Source: Streptomyces dengpaensis (GTDB lineage: Bacteria; Actinomycetota; Actinomycetes; Streptomycetales; Streptomycetaceae). Taken from it: a stretch of 64,000 nucleotides of DNA. The notes beneath the pieces are model-generated. The model had not been told where the DNA came from and did not search any database. It saw nothing but the letters and a program-made list of their open reading frames with translations. Location of the stretch: assembly GCF_002946835.1 (NCBI RefSeq), contig NZ_CP026652.1:6448001-6512000 (forward strand), given 5' to 3'. Positions 62,805 to 64,000 of the stretch are shown one piece after another (positions within the stretch are counted from its first letter, which is position 1; every line of letters starts with the position of its first letter). The translations under genes were made by a program, and so were the position numbers.

Positions 62805-64000
62805 ATGCCCAGCGAGTTCTTCATTCCCGACCCGGAGGGTCAAGTTCCCAGCGCCGAGGGATACTTCGGCGCGTTCGGCGGCAAGTTCATCCCGGAGGCG
62901 CTGGTCGCCGCCGTGGACGAGGTCGCCGTCGAGTACGACAAGGCGAAGGCGGATCCCGAGTTCGCCCGTGAGCTCGACGACCTGCTCGTCAACTACACCG
63001 GGCGGCCTAGCTCACTCGCCGAGGTACCCCGGTTCGCCGAACACGCCGGTGGCGCCCGCGTCTTCCTCAAGCGGGAAGACCTCAACCACACCGGCTCCCA
63101 CAAGATCAACAACGTGCTCGGTCAGGCCCTCCTCACCAAGAGGATGGGCAAGAAGCGGGTGATCGCCGAGACCGGCGCCGGTCAGCACGGCGTCGCCACG
63201 GCCACCGCCTGTGCGCTCTTCGGGCTCGAATGCACCATCTACATGGGCGAGATCGACACGCAGCGCCAAGCCCTCAACGTCGCCCGCATGCGCATGCTCG
63301 GCGCCGAGGTCATCGCCGTGAAGTCCGGCTCCCGTACCCTCAAGGACGCCATCAACGAGGCCTTCCGGGACTGGGTCGCCAACGTCGATCACACCCACTA
63401 TCTGTTCGGGACCGTCGCGGGGCCCCACCCCTTCCCCGCCATGGTGCGTGACTTCCACCGGGTGATCGGGGTCGAGGCGCGGCGGCAGATCCTCGAGCGC
63501 GCCGGCCGGCTTCCCGACGCCGCCATCGCCTGCGTCGGCGGCGGTTCGAACGCCATCGGCCTCTTCCACGCCTTCATCCCCGACAGCGACGTACGCCTCA
63601 TCGGCTGCGAGCCCGCCGGGCACGGCGTCGAGAGCGGGGAGCACGCCGCGACCCTGACCGCCGGTGAACCCGGCATCCTGCACGGGTCGCGGTCGTATGT
63701 CCTCCAGGACGACGAGGGGCAGATCACCGAGCCTTACTCCATCTCGGCGGGGCTCGACTACCCGGGCATCGGGCCCGAGCACTCCTTCCTCAAGGACAGC
63801 GGGCGCGCCGAGTACCGCGCGGTCACCGACGACGCGGCCATGCAGGCCCTGCTCCTGCTGTCGCGCACCGAGGGCGTCATTCCGGCGATCGAGAGCGCGC
63901 ACGCGCTGGCCGGTGCCCTGGAGGTCGGCAAGGAGCTGGGCAAGGACGGGCTGATCGTCGTCAACCTGTCGGGCCGCGGCGACAAGGACATGGACACGGC
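62805..64000 (+). CDS. trpB: Tryptophan synthase beta chain, C-terminus cut by window edge
   Basis: TrpB condenses indole and L-serine with PLP. The ATG at 62805 ([20 protein letters not shown]) follows GAGGT; 398 residues are present and the C-terminus continues beyond the window. The PLP lysine is Lys100 in [20 protein letters not shown]. Other motifs are [22 protein letters not shown], the phosphate loop [12 protein letters not shown], and the C-terminal [14 protein letters not shown] with the PLP-ring Ser. TrpA should follow. The gene is separated from trpM by repeats. Confidence 0.96.
   Translation, partial: MPSEFFIPDPEGQVPSAEGYFGAFGGKFIPEALVAAVDEVAVEYDKAKADPEFARELDDLLVNYTGRPSSLAEVPRFAEHAGGARVFLKREDLNHTGSHKINNVLGQALLTKRMGKKRVIAETGAGQHGVATATACALFGLECTIYMGEIDTQRQALNVARMRMLGAEVIAVKSGSRTLKDAINEAFRDWVANVDHTHYLFGTVAGPHPFPAMVRDFHRVIGVEARRQILERAGRLPDAAIACVGGGSNAIGLFHAFIPDSDVRLIGCEPAGHGVESGEHAATLTAGEPGILHGSRSYVLQDDEGQITEPYSISAGLDYPGIGPEHSFLKDSGRAEYRAVTDDAAMQALLLLSRTEGVIPAIESAHALAGALEVGKELGKDGLIVVNLSGRGDKDMDT

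Overview
The window is core chromosome of a Streptomyces (or very close relative). DNA is very GC-rich with strong third-position G/C bias, starts are often GTG or TTG, genes are chained by 4-base stop/start overlaps, and the order moxR - carbonic anhydrase - rsmH - ftsL - ftsI - murE - murF - mraY - murD - ftsW - murG - ftsQ - ftsZ - pgeF - yggS - sepF - yggT - divIVA - ileS - dksA-like - lspA - rluD is the classic Streptomyces division and cell-wall (dcw) neighbourhood. No phage, insertion sequence, CRISPR array, tRNA or rRNA was seen.

Layout. 1-1554: minus-strand moxR (cut by the window edge) and a beta-carbonic anhydrase. 1732-20167: the dcw cluster, making lipid II precursors (MurE, MurF, MraY, MurD, MurG), the septal synthase pair (FtsW, FtsI) and the divisome (FtsL, FtsQ, FtsZ, SepF), and ending with DivIVA, the polar-growth organiser. 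20204-20463: terminators and a dispersed Streptomyces repeat. 20469-23930: minus-strand ileS preceded by a T-box riboswitch. 24198-30175: a histone-H1-like/DksA protein, LspA, RluD-type pseudouridine synthase, GNAT acetyltransferase, CPA1 antiporter and SDR oxidoreductase. 30292-37137: MscS channel, dienelactone hydrolase, Tat-exported PhoD phosphatase, membrane thioredoxin-like protein, a membrane protein and a DUF2252 protein. 37505-41044: dnaE. 41261-50378: less conserved material, with a NYN RNase-like protein, an ABC exporter with an intercalated repeat ORF, bL37 and YbaK genes, a LON-domain protein, and two uncharacterised proteins. 50553-56281: the his operon hisD-hisC-hisB-(54-aa membrane protein)-hisH-priA-ridA-like-hisF, every junction a 4-base overlap. 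57270 to the end: hisI-trpE, small membrane proteins, trpC, a TrpM-like ORF and trpB (cut by the edge).

How genes work together. PriA is the HisA/TrpF dual isomerase, which fits the absence of a trpF next to trpC, trpM and trpB and ties the his and trp blocks together. FtsZ, SepF, YggT and DivIVA form one division and polarity module.

Most notable signals: IleRS carries a GAHH signature where the HIGH (HXGH) motif should be, behind a translational T-box; a 103-residue nonapeptide-repeat ORF is coupled by GTGA overlaps between an ABC ATPase and its permease; two exact DnaA boxes and a near-match lie upstream of hisI; palindromes lie upstream of ftsZ, dnaE and hisD; MurE has a 19-residue insertion; and several lineage-type tandem repeats lie between genes, above all between trpM and trpB. 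No wholly new multi-gene system was recognised. The ABC transporter with the repeat ORF is the nearest candidate.
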